Notes: generated by a model from the sequence alone, not told the origin. DNA of 10,728 bases from Rhodospirillaceae bacterium (GCA_002717185.1 PBDC01000008.1:37562-48289), one strand, 5' to 3'; positions 1 to 8,735 are shown, numbered from the stretch's first letter. Translations and numbers: made by a program.

Positions 1-756
1 CTGCTCAAGTAAGGCGACCTCTTCGTAATATTTTCGCATACGGCCTTCGACCATCTTTTCTATGATCTCTTCCGGACGACCACTTTCACGGGCCTGTGCC
101 GAAAGGATATCGCGCTCACGCGCCAGGCTGGCTTCATCAATATCGGGAACTGCCACGAAAAGCGGGCGTGCCGCCGCAATATGCATCGCCAATTGCTTGC
201 CAAGGCCTTCCAAAGCGCTGGTGTCTCCTTCGGATTCGAGAGCCACAATCACCCCGATCTTTCCAATACCGCTGGCCAGGGCGCTGTGTACGTACGGCAC
301 GACAACCCCCCTCTCGACCGACAGCCCTTCACTGCGCCGCAACGCCATGTTCTCACCAATAGTTGCAATTTGATGAGTCAGCTCGTCCGCGACATTGCGA
401 CCCGTTCCCGGATAGTCCGTCGCAGCTAATGTATCCAGAGACCCTCCACTGTTTAGTGCCAGCTCGGTCACTTTACAGACGAAAGCCTGAAAATCCTCGT
501 TGCGAGCAACGAAGTCGGTTTCCGCGTTAACCTCAACAACCGCACCCGACTTCCCATCGACGGCGACACCCACAAGTCCTTCGGCGGCAACACGTCCCGC
601 CTTTTTTGCAGCCGTAGACAGGCCTTTTGTTCGCAACCAGTCGACCGCTTCCTCGACATCGCCATCGGTTTCCGTGAGCGCCCTCTTGCAATCCATCATT
701 CCAGCGCCGGTTTTGTCACGCAGCGCCTTGACGAGTGCGGCTGTAATATTAGTCAT
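1..756 (-). CDS. tsf: Elongation factor Ts (EF-Ts), C-terminus cut by window edge
   Basis: EF-Ts is the cytoplasmic nucleotide exchange factor that recycles EF-Tu from its GDP to its GTP form during translation elongation. The frame stays open from the ATG at 756 to base 1, giving 252 residues with no stop, so the 3' end lies outside the window. The N-terminal UBA-like helix region is at about 5-50 ([19 protein letters not shown]). The EF-Tu-contacting signature TDFVARNE is at 80-87. The conserved late segment [14 protein letters not shown] is at 234-247, so only a short tail (usually following LLEQ) is missing. A GAGG Shine-Dalgarno lies about 7 nt before the start. It follows rpsB by 73 nt, the classic rpsB-tsf pairing, and is probably co-transcribed with it. 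Identification is essentially certain. Confidence 0.97.
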   Translation of the reverse strand, partial: MTNITAALVKALRDKTGAGMMDCKRALTETDGDVEEAVDWLRTKGLSTAAKKAGRVAAEGLVGVAVDGKSGAVVEVNAETDFVARNEDFQAFVCKVTELALNSGGSLDTLAATDYPGTGRNVADELTHQIATIGENMALRRSEGLSVERGVVVPYVHSALASGIGKIGVIVALESEGDTSALEGLGKQLAMHIAAARPLFVAVPDIDEASLARERDILSAQARESGRPEEIIEKMVEGRMRKYYEEVALLEQ

Positions 757-787
757 GCTTAAACCTCTGCCTAGGTATACCTTTCAA

Positions 788-803
788 CACTATGTAGTTA
801 GTG
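788..803 (-). other. Weak 5-bp hairpin between rpsB and tsf
   Basis: In the rpsB-tsf spacer the transcript could form CACTA / TAGTG around a 6-nt loop. There is no U-tract after it, so it is not a convincing terminator. In other bacteria the rpsB-tsf spacer can reduce tsf read-through or act as a processing site, but nothing here proves either. It may be chance. Confidence 0.15.
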
Positions 804-829
804 CCACAAATCTTTCTTAATTTTTACTC

Positions 830-1693
830 CTATGCGTTTTCTTCAGCTGCAGTCGGCTCCAAGGTTTCATTGGTTGCGGGCTCCGTTGTTTCCTCCGCGG
901 GTGCGGGTGCCTCCGGTACTTCCTCTGTGGATGCCCCCGGTGCTTCTGGAATCACCTCGGCTGGGGACACTTCGCCCGCCCCGATATCAACACCGGTCGA
1001 CAGCAATTCTGCCTGCAAACCATCCAAAACACAGTCCGCAACGAGATCGCAGTACAGCGAAATAGCCCGCATCGCATCATCGTTACCCGGCACAGGATGC
1101 GTGATACCGCGAGGATCGGAATTACTATCTAGGATCGCTACGACAGGGATACCGAGTTTCTGCGCTTCGGCCACTGCGATCGCTTCCTTGTTGGTATCAA
1201 CAACGAACAGAATGTCCGGCAGGCTACCCATTTCCTTTATGCCACCCAACGCCCGTTCGAGCTTGTCCCGCTCCGCAGTGAGCCGCAGAAGTTCCTTCTT
1301 GGTTAAGCCGATATCCTCGACCGCCAGCTGCTCCTCAATATCCCGTAACCTTTTGATAGAATTAGAAATTGTTCGCCAGTTCGTCAGCATTCCGCCCAGC
1401 CAACGATGGTTGACAAAGTACTGTCCACAACGGATCGCCGATGTGGAAACGATCTCGGTAGCCTGGCGTTTTGTACCCACGAACAGAACTCGGCCGCCAC
1501 CAGCGGCAACTTCGCGTATCGCTTCGAGACCCCGTTGAAGCATTGGCACGGTCTGTTCCAGATCGATGATGTGGATGCCGTTTCGCTCGCCGAAGATATA
1601 GGGCCGCATCAGTGGGTTCCACCGACGGGTCGTGTGGCCGAAGTGAATTCCAGCCTCTAGAAGCTGGCGCATGGAATATGTTGGCATCGCCAT
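830..1693 (-). CDS. rpsB: 30S ribosomal protein S2 with an acidic C-terminal extension
   Basis: Ribosomal protein S2 binds the 30S subunit near the head-body junction and is needed for S1 recruitment and initiation. The 287-residue product carries the family signatures [11 protein letters not shown] (17-27), FVGTKRQA (71-78), [17 protein letters not shown] (92-108), [13 protein letters not shown] (159-171) and [11 protein letters not shown] (201-211). The globular S2 fold should end near residue 235. Residues 240-287 form a Pro/Ala/Glu/Thr-rich, strongly acidic and probably disordered tail, making the protein longer than E. coli S2 (about 240). The start at 1693 is supported by AAAGGA 7 nt upstream and by the usual MAxP N-terminus; the ATG two codons later is the alternative. 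The stop is TAG. It lies upstream of tsf and downstream of its own candidate promoter and leader. Confidence 0.98.
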   Translation of the reverse strand: MAMPTYSMRQLLEAGIHFGHTTRRWNPLMRPYIFGERNGIHIIDLEQTVPMLQRGLEAIREVAAGGGRVLFVGTKRQATEIVSTSAIRCGQYFVNHRWLGGMLTNWRTISNSIKRLRDIEEQLAVEDIGLTKKELLRLTAERDKLERALGGIKEMGSLPDILFVVDTNKEAIAVAEAQKLGIPVVAILDSNSDPRGITHPVPGNDDAMRAISLYCDLVADCVLDGLQAELLSTGVDIGAGEVSPAEVIPEAPGASTEEVPEAPAPAEETTEPATNETLEPTAAEENA

Positions 1694-1798
1694 GGTCTTA
1701 TCCTTTACCGGTTATTCCGCCGCGGGCGAAAGCCGGTTACCCGGCACCGGAGCGGCCGCTGCCCTGATCGACAGCAGGCGCAAACCCGCGTGAGAGAT
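1694..1798 (-). promoter_or_regulatory. Candidate structured 5' leader of rpsB
   Basis: From the predicted transcription start near 1798 to the rpsB ATG, the transcript can fold into a closed multi-branch structure. The outer stem pairs CGCGGG (1785-1790) with CCCGCG (1721-1726). Inside it are an imperfect hairpin (1761-1779, one bulge, 8-nt loop) and a perfect 5-bp GC stem with a GUAA tetraloop, a GNRA loop (1732-1745). The Shine-Dalgarno AAAGGA (1701-1706) lies just downstream of the outer stem. S2 is known to repress its own mRNA through the leader in E. coli. Whether this unrelated-looking leader does the same is inference from pairing done by eye. Confidence 0.35.
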
Positions 1799-1804
1799 AA
1801 ACGC

Positions 1805-1833
1805 GGTATAATGCCAATTCTACCCAGGTGCAA
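1805..1833 (-). promoter_or_regulatory. Candidate sigma-70-type promoter for rpsB-tsf
   Basis: On the minus strand TTGCAC (1828-1833) and TATACC (1805-1810) are separated by exactly 17 bp. Each box keeps the core positions (TTG; TATA), although neither is a full consensus match. The position, about 110 nt before rpsB and after the dnaE stop, is where an rpsB promoter is expected. The -35 box sits in the middle of an inverted repeat (1820-1840). Confidence 0.5.
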
Positions 1834-1840
1834 GGGGTAG
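1820..1840. promoter_or_regulatory. Inverted repeat centred on the rpsB -35 box, possible operator
   Basis: CTACCC (1820-1825) and GGGTAG (1835-1840) are perfect 6-bp inverted arms with a 9-bp centre. The dyad axis falls on the proposed -35 hexamer (1828-1833), the place where a dimeric repressor would block RNA polymerase. No regulator is recognised from the sequence. As RNA it could also be a weak hairpin downstream of dnaE, but no U-run follows it. Confidence 0.25.
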
Positions 1841-1846
1841 CGTGCG

Positions 1847-1861
1847 ACGCCTAAAGGGCGT
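1847..1861 (-). terminator. Weak hairpin after dnaE stop
   Basis: A perfect 5-bp stem (ACGCC / GGCGT, 5-nt loop) begins 13 nt after the dnaE TAA. It lacks a following U-tract, so an intrinsic terminator is doubtful. It may stabilise the dnaE 3' end or be incidental. Confidence 0.2.
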
Positions 1862-1874
1862 GAGCACTCCTAAC

Positions 1875-4800
1875 TTAAAGGTCCTGCACGTCGATCACGC
1901 CGGGGATCGCTTTCACCGCAGACCGAAGAGCGACAGAGATCGCAAATCCTTGCGGTAAATCCATCTCTATTTCCCGGTCACCCGCTTCAAGTGTCAGTCG
2001 GACCTTGCCATGACCGCATTCGCCATGATCCCGGAATACCGTTGCCAAGCTGCTGAGTGGCGCTTCTTCGCGCACAAATACCCATAGCCCCTTGGCGGCC
2101 TTCACAGCAGCCTCCTCCAACGGTTTTATGTCCTGTGCGGTCAAGCGGAATCCGTCATTCCAACGCTGAACATCGACAACGGCGATCAGTGGTACGCCAG
2201 ACTCCAGCAATTCACGGCTTAACACTAGCACCTCAGAGAATATTGTTATCTCAAACGACCCGGCGGCGTCGGACATCTGTACAAACGCCATCTTTGCGCC
2301 CCGCGAAGAGGTGGTGAACCGCCGCGATGTAACAATTCCTGCAAGCTTTATACGGCCTTCGTTCATCCGGCCCGAGGTAACTGAGGCCGACTCGACGACC
2401 CCCAACTTATCGCAAGTCTTTTTGTAAGAGGCCAAAGGATGCGATGACAGGTAGAATCCGACCGCCTCAAACTCCTGCTGCAGTTTTTCCTGAACCGCCC
2501 AATCGTCCATTTCCGGCAATGGCGGAATGACGGCAGCGCTATCCTCGACGCCGAACAGGTTCACTTGTTTGCTTTCGCGGTCATTCTGCGCCGCACTGGC
2601 GTGACGAACGAGAGTTTCCACCGCCTCGAAAACCTGCCGGCGATTGGGATTAAGACTATCGAAGGCACCCGCACGACCAAGGTTTTCAATCTGCCGCTTA
2701 TTCATCACACCAGTATCGAGTCGCCCGGCAAAGTCAAAAAGAGATTCATAAAACCCGTTCTCGTTGCGTTCCCGAACCACTGTCTGCATTGCCGCCGTAC
2801 CAACATTCTTCAATGCAGCCAGCGCGTAACGAACCGCACTTTCACTGTCATTCACCCGCTCCACTGCAAAGTCTACCTCCGACAGGTTAATATCCGGCGG
2901 CAACAACGCGATACCCAACCGGTCAAGCTCAGCACGGAACAGGCTAAGCTTTTCGGTATTGCCCGCATCCTCGCTCATCGAAGCCGCTAGAAACTCCACA
3001 GGATAGTTGGCCTTCAGATAGGCCGTCTGATAAGCGACCAGCGCGTAAGCGGCGGCATGCGACTTGTTGAAACCGTATCCAGCGAATTTGGCGACTTGAT
3101 CGAATACCCCGCCAGCAAGCCCCTCCTTAACGTTGTTAGCAACGGCCCCTTCCACGAAATTTTGCCTTTGCGCGTCCATCTCTGACTGAATTTTCTTGCC
3201 CATGGCACGCCGCAATAGGTCGGCACCACCGAGACTAAAGCCAGACAGGGTCTGCGCAATTTGCATCACCTGCTCCTGGTAGATCATTATCCCAAAGGTT
3301 TCCTTCAGAATTCCTTCCAGCGACGGATGTAAGTAGTCTGGCTCTTCCTCTCCGTGCTTGCGCTTGATATAGCTCGGGATGTTGTCCATTGGGCCGGGAC
3401 GATACAGAGCCACGACGGCGATGATGTCCTCAAAACGGTCCGGTTTCAGTTTCTTCAGCACATCTCGCACACCGGAACTCTCCAATTGGAAAACACCAGT
3501 GGAATCGGCCTGACACAGCATCTCGAAGGTCTTTTTATCATCGAGTGGCAATTGGTCGAGTGAAATATCCACACCACGCTCTCGAAGGCGCCTGACCGTA
3601 CTAGACAGGACAGTCAATGTCTTTAGCCCAAGGAAATCAAATTTCACCAGACCTGCTTGCTCGACATATTTCATGTTAAACTGCGTCACTGGCATGGTGG
3701 AGCGCGAATCACGATAAAGCGGCACTAATCTCTGCAGCGGCCGGTCACCAATTACTACCCCCGCAGCGTGGGTCGATGCGTGTCGGTACAGCCCTTCCAG
3801 TTTTAGCGACATGTTGACTAGCCTGTCGACAGACGGGTCCTCCTTACGCATTTCCTGCAACATGGGCTCATCTTTAAGAGCCTTTTCGAGGCTAACCGGA
3901 TTGGCTGGGTTGTAGGGTACCAGCTTGCTGATTCGGTCGACCTGACCGTAAGGCATCTCCAACACCCGACCGACATCGCGGAGCACTGCACGAGCCTCGA
4001 GTTTTCCGAAGGTAATAATCTGCGCAACGCGATCTTCGCCATACTCACTCTGCACATATCGGATAACGTCATCGCGCCGATCCTTGCAGAAATCAATATC
4101 GAAATCCGGCATCGAAACGCGTTCCGGATTGAGAAAGCGTTCAAACAACAGGTCGAAGCGCAATGGATCCAAATCGGTAATCGTTAGAGCCCAGGCGACG
4201 ACGGAACCGGCGCCGGAACCTCGCCCCGGGCCTACTGGGATGTCTTCGTTCTTTGCCCAATGAATAAAGTCGGCGACGATTAAAAAATAGCCGGGAAAGC
4301 CCATCTGCACGATGATATCTAACTCGTACTGCAGTCGCTCGCGATAAGGTCTTGCGACGGCTTCACGTTCCTCCGTGCTTTGTCCTTCGCGGTAAACCTG
4401 CTGCTCGAGACGTCCCTCGAGCCCGTCGGCTGACATTTCCCTTAGAACTTCCTCCTCATCCCTGCCCTGCAATTTCGGGTATGGTGGTAGGATCGGAGCC
4501 CGCGTATCTGGCATGTAAGCGCAGCGCTGTGCAACGACGAGTGTGTTTTCGATAGCCTCAGGCAAGTCAGCAAACAGCTCGCGCATCTCCTCAGGCGACT
4601 TGAAATAATGTTCTTGCGTGACCCGCCGCCGGTCCGTTCGGGAAACAGTGGCCCCCGCCGCTATGCACATCAGCGCGTCATGCGCCTCATACATGCTACG
4701 ATCGGCAAAAAACACTTCGTTTGTCGCGACCAGCGGCAGGTTATGGGCATAGGCCATATCGATTAGCTCGGGTTCGATCTGATCCTCTTCAGGCTGGCCA

Positions 4801-5336
4801 TGGCGCATCAATTCCACATACAGGCGGCCTTCAAATAGCCTCGCCAACCGCAACAACATTTCCTCGGCTGCCAGTCGCTGGCCTTCGACAAGCAGACGTC
4901 CAACCCCTCCACTCACCCCTCCAGTGAGGGCGATCAGACCATCATTATGAGTTTGCAGGTCTTCAAAGGAGATTTGTGGCGAATCCTCGGCTACTGATTG
5001 TAGATAGGACCGACTTACTAGTTCGAGCAGGTTGCTGTAGCCTTCTTCGGATTGCGCTAAAAGAATGATCCAATCACTGCCCAGACCGCCGCCGCCATGC
5101 ACGTTCACATCCTCGCGCTGCACAGCAATCTGGCACCCGACAATCGGCTGGACACCCTTGCCACGGGCAGCGAGTGAGAATTCCAGAGCACCAAACAAGT
5201 TTCCGGTATCCGCCACGCCCACAGCCGGCATGTCATACTTTGTGCAAAGAGCTGCCAGGTCGGGAATTTTGATCGCGCCCTCGGATAACGAGAAGGCGTC
5301 ATGCACTCTCAGATGTACGAAATCCGCATGCGGCAT
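1875..5336 (-). CDS. dnaE: DNA polymerase III subunit alpha (replicative polymerase)
   Basis: The catalytic subunit of the replicative DNA polymerase III, 1153 residues, full length for DnaE. The N-terminal PHP domain is at about 5-210. The C-family polymerase palm has SMPDFDIDF (catalytic Asp 413 and 415) and VKFDFLGLKTL (Asp 567), with GPGRGSGAGS at 369-378 and AGYGFNKSHAAAYA at 752-765. A beta-clamp-binding motif QVNLF is at 924-928. The OB-fold is at about 995-1070, followed by a C-terminal tau-binding-type region. In the PHP domain the early motif reads HLRVH, with Arg10 where nuclease-active PHP domains have His. The D-H-G motif reads DTG (43-45), and NEVFF lacks the later His. This resembles E. 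coli DnaE, whose PHP is inactive, so proofreading is presumably by a separate DnaQ. The ATG at 5336 has AGGGAG 7 nt upstream. It follows lolD by 83 nt. Confidence 0.98.
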   Translation of the reverse strand: MPHADFVHLRVHDAFSLSEGAIKIPDLAALCTKYDMPAVGVADTGNLFGALEFSLAARGKGVQPIVGCQIAVQREDVNVHGGGGLGSDWIILLAQSEEGYSNLLELVSRSYLQSVAEDSPQISFEDLQTHNDGLIALTGGVSGGVGRLLVEGQRLAAEEMLLRLARLFEGRLYVELMRHGQPEEDQIEPELIDMAYAHNLPLVATNEVFFADRSMYEAHDALMCIAAGATVSRTDRRRVTQEHYFKSPEEMRELFADLPEAIENTLVVAQRCAYMPDTRAPILPPYPKLQGRDEEEVLREMSADGLEGRLEQQVYREGQSTEEREAVARPYRERLQYELDIIVQMGFPGYFLIVADFIHWAKNEDIPVGPGRGSGAGSVVAWALTITDLDPLRFDLLFERFLNPERVSMPDFDIDFCKDRRDDVIRYVQSEYGEDRVAQIITFGKLEARAVLRDVGRVLEMPYGQVDRISKLVPYNPANPVSLEKALKDEPMLQEMRKEDPSVDRLVNMSLKLEGLYRHASTHAAGVVIGDRPLQRLVPLYRDSRSTMPVTQFNMKYVEQAGLVKFDFLGLKTLTVLSSTVRRLRERGVDISLDQLPLDDKKTFEMLCQADSTGVFQLESSGVRDVLKKLKPDRFEDIIAVVALYRPGPMDNIPSYIKRKHGEEEPDYLHPSLEGILKETFGIMIYQEQVMQIAQTLSGFSLGGADLLRRAMGKKIQSEMDAQRQNFVEGAVANNVKEGLAGGVFDQVAKFAGYGFNKSHAAAYALVAYQTAYLKANYPVEFLAASMSEDAGNTEKLSLFRAELDRLGIALLPPDINLSEVDFAVERVNDSESAVRYALAALKNVGTAAMQTVVRERNENGFYESLFDFAGRLDTGVMNKRQIENLGRAGAFDSLNPNRRQVFEAVETLVRHASAAQNDRESKQVNLFGVEDSAAVIPPLPEMDDWAVQEKLQQEFEAVGFYLSSHPLASYKKTCDKLGVVESASVTSGRMNEGRIKLAGIVTSRRFTTSSRGAKMAFVQMSDAAGSFEITIFSEVLVLSRELLESGVPLIAVVDVQRWNDGFRLTAQDIKPLEEAAVKAAKGLWVFVREEAPLSSLATVFRDHGECGHGKVRLTLEAGDREIEMDLPQGFAISVALRSAVKAIPGVIDVQDL

Positions 5337-5419
5337 ACGGATACTCCCTGACTACTAATTCGTTTTGTCTGCACTACAGAATGCCGAATAGTCGGGTTCA
5401 GTTTAAGCAGAGATTTAGC

Positions 5420-6103
5420 CTAGGCGGCAACCAATGCACCTTCCTCAAGCCGCACGATCCGGTCCATCCTCGCCGCCAGATCCAAATTATGCGTTGCAAT
5501 AACCGCGGCAAGACCACTTTTCCGAACGAAATCAATCAACAAACTGAAAACATCATCGGCCGCATGAGCATCAAGGTTGCCTGTTGGCTCGTCCGCTAAT
5601 AGCAGACGCGGCCTATTTGCTAACGCGCGAACGATGGCGACTCGCTGTTGCTCACCGCCGGACAATCGGGCTGGCCGATGGTTAACCCGGTCATGCAGGC
5701 CAACTGATTCGATTAACTCCATTGCTCGCTCCCGCGCAGCACCCCGCGGCCTTCCGGCGATCATCTGCGGCAGCATAACGTTCTCCAATGCGGAGAACTC
5801 CGTAAGCAGATGATGGAACTGATAGACGAAGCCAATCTCATCGCGGCGCACAGCGGTCCTGTCGCTGTCGGACATGGTACCGCAGGTCCTTCCCACGACG
5901 CGCACCTCTCCGCAGTCTGGAAGTTCGAGCAGCCCTGCGACATGCAGTAGCGTCGATTTGCCGGCACCAGACGGTCCTATCAGTCCGACTAATTCTCCAG
6001 CTAGCACCCGCAATGATGCACCGCGGATCACTTCGAGAGAAGTCTCCAATTGCCTATAGGTTCGAACAACCGCGTCAAGTTCTAGAATTGCCGTCTCACT
6101 CAT
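5420..6103 (-). CDS. lolD: Lipoprotein-releasing ABC transporter ATP-binding protein LolD
   Basis: The cytoplasmic ATPase of the Lol complex, which powers release of outer-membrane lipoproteins from the inner membrane to the periplasmic carrier LolA. Length is 227 residues, normal for LolD. Walker A is GPSGAGKST (43-51), the Q-loop is YQFHHLL (94-100), the ABC signature is LSGGEQQR (147-154), Walker B is LLLADE (167-172), followed by a NLD D-loop, and the switch His is 205. The ATG at 6103 lies inside the 3' end of the permease gene (ATGAGTGA, 8-nt overlap), implying translational coupling and equal expression. Related MacB and FtsE ATPases share these motifs; the adjacent LolC/E permease settles the assignment. 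Confidence 0.94.
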   Translation of the reverse strand: MSETAILELDAVVRTYRQLETSLEVIRGASLRVLAGELVGLIGPSGAGKSTLLHVAGLLELPDCGEVRVVGRTCGTMSDSDRTAVRRDEIGFVYQFHHLLTEFSALENVMLPQMIAGRPRGAARERAMELIESVGLHDRVNHRPARLSGGEQQRVAIVRALANRPRLLLADEPTGNLDAHAADDVFSLLIDFVRKSGLAAVIATHNLDLAARMDRIVRLEEGALVAA

Positions 6104-7340
6104 AGCGCAGCACTTCTACTGGATCGAGACGCGCCGCCCTACGTGCCGGAAGGATCGAGGCTAGAAAGGATAAGGCCAAGGCCATAACAACCACGGCGCC
6201 CGCCTCCACTGGATCAATTTCGGCTGGTAGGCGGGACAGGTAATAGACCGTTGAGTCAAAAAGGTCGGTTCCAGTCGCCCCTTGCAGCACCTGACGTAAG
6301 CTCTCGATATTCTGCGCAAAGGCGATGCCTAGCACGCTGCCCGCGATCGTTCCGAGAATCCCCACACTAGCGCCAGTCATGAAAAAGATACGCAGAATCA
6401 TACCCTTGGTCGCGCCCATGGTGCGCAGTATTGCTATACCCTTGCCCTTGTCGTTGACCAGCATGATCTGGCTGGAAATCACATTGAATACGGCGACGAC
6501 GATGATCAGCGTCAGTATCAGAAACATAACAACGCGCTCCACTTGCAACGCGGTAAAGAAACTGGAATTGACTCGTTGCCAGTCGACTACCCGGTATCCG
6601 TCACCGATCGCCTGGTGAATTTCATAACCGATATCAAAAGCACGGTCTGGATCATCGGTGATCACCTCAATCGACGTGGCTTCGCCCTTCTTGCGAAAGA
6701 AAATTTGCGCCTGCTTGAACGGCATATAGATAAACGAACTATCATATTCAGACATGCCGACATCGAACACGGCAGCAACGCGATAAGCCTTCATGCGCGG
6801 AACCGCGCCGAACGGGCTAGGATTTCCACGTGGCGATACCAAAGTGACTTTCTGCCCCGGACGTAAGCGCATCGCCTGCGCCATCCGACTGCCGATGATT
6901 ACACCCTTGCCATCCTCAAACCCATCCATACCTCCGGAGACAATGCTATTAGCAAGCAAGGGACGGCGCAGAAAATCTTCCTTACGCACGCCCCGCACCA
7001 GTGCCCCATTTGCAAACCCGTTTGCTGTCGCCATCACCTGCCCTTCGACGATCGGCGCGGCGTTCACCACCTCTGGAACCTCTTTTATTTTCAACACCAT
7101 AGTGTCGAAATCGTCGAGCCTCTTGGTGCTAACCAATACGTTGACATGGCCATTTACGCCGAGGATCCGGGACAACAATTCGTGTCGGAACCCGTTCATG
7201 ACGGCCATCACAATGATCAAGGTGGCGACACCCAGTGTGATACCGGCAAGAGAGAAAAACGCGATTACCGAAATGAAGCCTTCCTGTCGCCGGGCGCGCA
7301 AATAACGAAGAGCGACGAGGCGTTCGAATGCGCCGAACAC
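6096..7340 (-). CDS. LolC/LolE-family lipoprotein-releasing permease, likely a LolF-type single subunit
   Basis: Inner-membrane permease that pairs with LolD to extract lipoproteins and hand them to LolA. The 414-residue protein has the LolC/E architecture: a cytoplasmic N-terminus FERLVALRYLRARRQEGF, TM1 at about 24-48, a large periplasmic domain (50-268), TM2 at about 269-290, TM3 at about 316-344, TM4 at about 378-398, and the conserved end DPVEVLRYE. The segment PRGNPSPFGAVPRM (170-183) sits where LolC carries its LolA-binding hook; that match is inferred by position. Only one permease gene is next to lolD. Many alphaproteobacteria use a single LolF homodimer instead of LolC plus LolE, which fits, but a second copy elsewhere cannot be excluded. 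The start is GTG at 7340; no in-frame ATG gives the conserved N-terminus. It begins 8 nt after proS ends and overlaps lolD by 8 nt. Confidence 0.93.
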   Translation of the reverse strand: MFGAFERLVALRYLRARRQEGFISVIAFFSLAGITLGVATLIIVMAVMNGFRHELLSRILGVNGHVNVLVSTKRLDDFDTMVLKIKEVPEVVNAAPIVEGQVMATANGFANGALVRGVRKEDFLRRPLLANSIVSGGMDGFEDGKGVIIGSRMAQAMRLRPGQKVTLVSPRGNPSPFGAVPRMKAYRVAAVFDVGMSEYDSSFIYMPFKQAQIFFRKKGEATSIEVITDDPDRAFDIGYEIHQAIGDGYRVVDWQRVNSSFFTALQVERVVMFLILTLIIVVAVFNVISSQIMLVNDKGKGIAILRTMGATKGMILRIFFMTGASVGILGTIAGSVLGIAFAQNIESLRQVLQGATGTDLFDSTVYYLSRLPAEIDPVEAGAVVVMALALSFLASILPARRAARLDPVEVLRYE

Positions 7341-7348
7341 GTTGCGAT

Positions 7349-8668
7349 CTACCCTGCCAACAGCGTCAACGCCGCCTCTATGCTCAGTTCCTCAGTATCG
7401 CCAGAGCGGCGGCTTTTCAATTCGACCTTACCGTCCTTCAAGCCGCGCGGCCCGGCGATGAGTTGCCAAGGCAGACCAATCAAGTCCATATCTGCGAACT
7501 TTGCGCCTGCCCGCTCCTGGCGATCATCGTAAAGGACTTCAACGCCGGCATCGCCAAGTTTCGCGTACAATTCATTGCAAGTCGCGTCGCAGTCCTCGTC
7601 CCCAGTTCGCAAATTGATGAGCCCAACCTTGAAGGGCGCTACAGAATCCGGCCAGATAATACCCTTGTCGTCGTGGCTCGCTTCAATAATTGCGCCGACC
7701 AAACGTGATACACCAATACCATAGGAGCCCATCTGGACCGGCACCTCGTCACCGTCGGGCGTCGAAACAAGGGCACCGAGTGCCTTGGAGTATTTGTCGC
7801 CGAAAAAGAAGATGTGGCCGACCTCGATACCGCGGGCGGTCACGCGCTGATCAACGGGCACCTCGCTCTCGAAGCGCCCTGCATCGTGCATGTCGTCCGT
7901 CGCAGCGTACAAGCTAGTCCATTCATCCACCAGCGGCTGTAAATCGGAATCGTAGTCAATATCCCGCTGCAGCACGTCACGCTCCAGGAAATCGCGATGG
8001 CAGTAAACCTCGCTTTCACCTGTGTCGGCCAGAATGATGAATTCGTGGCTCATATCCCCGCCAATAGGGCCGGTCTCCGCCTGCATCGGGATAGCCTGCA
8101 ACTCCATCCGTGCGTAGGTGCGTAGGTAGGCAACAAACATTTTATTGTAGGCTATCCGCCCCGTGTCCGCATCCAAATCAAAGGAATAGGCATCCTTCAT
8201 GAGGAACTCGCGGCCGCGCATCACACCGAACCGAGGGCGCACCTCGTCGCGGAACTTCCATTGGATGTGGTACAGATTCCGTGGGAGGTGACGGTAACTC
8301 TTCACATGCGCGCCAAAAACTTCGGTTATTTGTTCCTCGTTCGTGGGCCCGTATAACATCTCTCGGTCGTGCCTGTCGGTAATGCGGAGCATTTCCAGCC
8401 CGTAATCCTCGTAGCGGCCGCTTTGCCGCCAAAGGTCGGCCGATTGGATCGTTGGCATCAGCACTTCTTGCGCCCCAGACGCATTTTGCTCCTCGCGCAC
8501 GATCTGCTCGATTTTCTTTAGCACCCGGTAACCCAACGGCAACCAAGAGTAGATACCCGCGCTCGCCTGGCGGATCATGCCGGCGCGCAACATGTAGCGG
8601 TGCGAAACGATCTGCGCCTCGCTAGGCGTTTCTTTCAGGGTGGGGAGAAAATATTTGGAGAGGCGCAT
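7349..8668 (-). CDS. proS: Prolyl-tRNA synthetase, short alphaproteobacterial form
   Basis: Charges tRNA-Pro with proline in the cytoplasm (class II aminoacyl-tRNA synthetase). The 439-residue protein has class II motif 1 (GYRVLKK... to MP at 72), the TNEE element (109-112), motif 2 ([25 protein letters not shown], 139-163), motif 3 ([16 protein letters not shown], 314-329) and a C-terminal anticodon-binding domain (about 345-435). E. coli ProRS is about 570 residues because of a roughly 180-residue editing insertion between motifs 2 and 3. Here that place (about 220-285) holds only a short segment, the mini-insertion form known from alphaproteobacteria, which leaves Ala-tRNA-Pro clearance to a free-standing ProXp-ala. 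The ATG at 8668 gives the family N-terminus [13 protein letters not shown], though its Shine-Dalgarno is weak. A promoter lies just upstream. Confidence 0.97.
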   Translation of the reverse strand: MRLSKYFLPTLKETPSEAQIVSHRYMLRAGMIRQASAGIYSWLPLGYRVLKKIEQIVREEQNASGAQEVLMPTIQSADLWRQSGRYEDYGLEMLRITDRHDREMLYGPTNEEQITEVFGAHVKSYRHLPRNLYHIQWKFRDEVRPRFGVMRGREFLMKDAYSFDLDADTGRIAYNKMFVAYLRTYARMELQAIPMQAETGPIGGDMSHEFIILADTGESEVYCHRDFLERDVLQRDIDYDSDLQPLVDEWTSLYAATDDMHDAGRFESEVPVDQRVTARGIEVGHIFFFGDKYSKALGALVSTPDGDEVPVQMGSYGIGVSRLVGAIIEASHDDKGIIWPDSVAPFKVGLINLRTGDEDCDATCNELYAKLGDAGVEVLYDDRQERAGAKFADMDLIGLPWQLIAGPRGLKDGKVELKSRRSGDTEELSIEAALTLLAG

Positions 8669-8706
8669 CGCGGCAGCTCGCTTCGGGTAAAGGGGAAATT
8701 CTCGCG

Positions 8707-8735
8707 AATGTAGGGATTGCCCGGAAACTTGTCCA
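8707..8735 (-). promoter_or_regulatory. Candidate sigma-70-type promoter for proS
   Basis: Minus-strand TGGACA (8730-8735; 5 of 6 to TTGACA) and TACATT (8707-8712; 4 of 6 to TATAAT) are separated by exactly 17 bp. Start of transcription would be near 8700, giving a short leader of about 32 nt to the proS ATG. This is the best promoter match seen in the window and would drive proS, lolC/E and lolD. Confidence 0.55.

Noticed and set aside
801..1538. Long plus-strand frame of 245 codons antisense to rpsB
   Set aside because: It is the shadow of the rpsB frame, Ser/Ala-rich and lacking any protein family features.
1807..1812. Perfect TATAAT on the plus strand
   Set aside because: No -35-like hexamer lies 16-18 bp upstream and no plus-strand gene follows. 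It overlaps the minus-strand -10 box of the rpsB promoter.
5337..5419. Possible promoter or terminator between lolD and dnaE
   Set aside because: Only a 4-bp stem and a poor hexamer pair could be found, below what I would report as a feature.
8112..8127. Tandem repeat GCGTAGGT twice
   Set aside because: It lies within well-conserved proS coding sequence (YLRTYARM) and is explained by codon choice.
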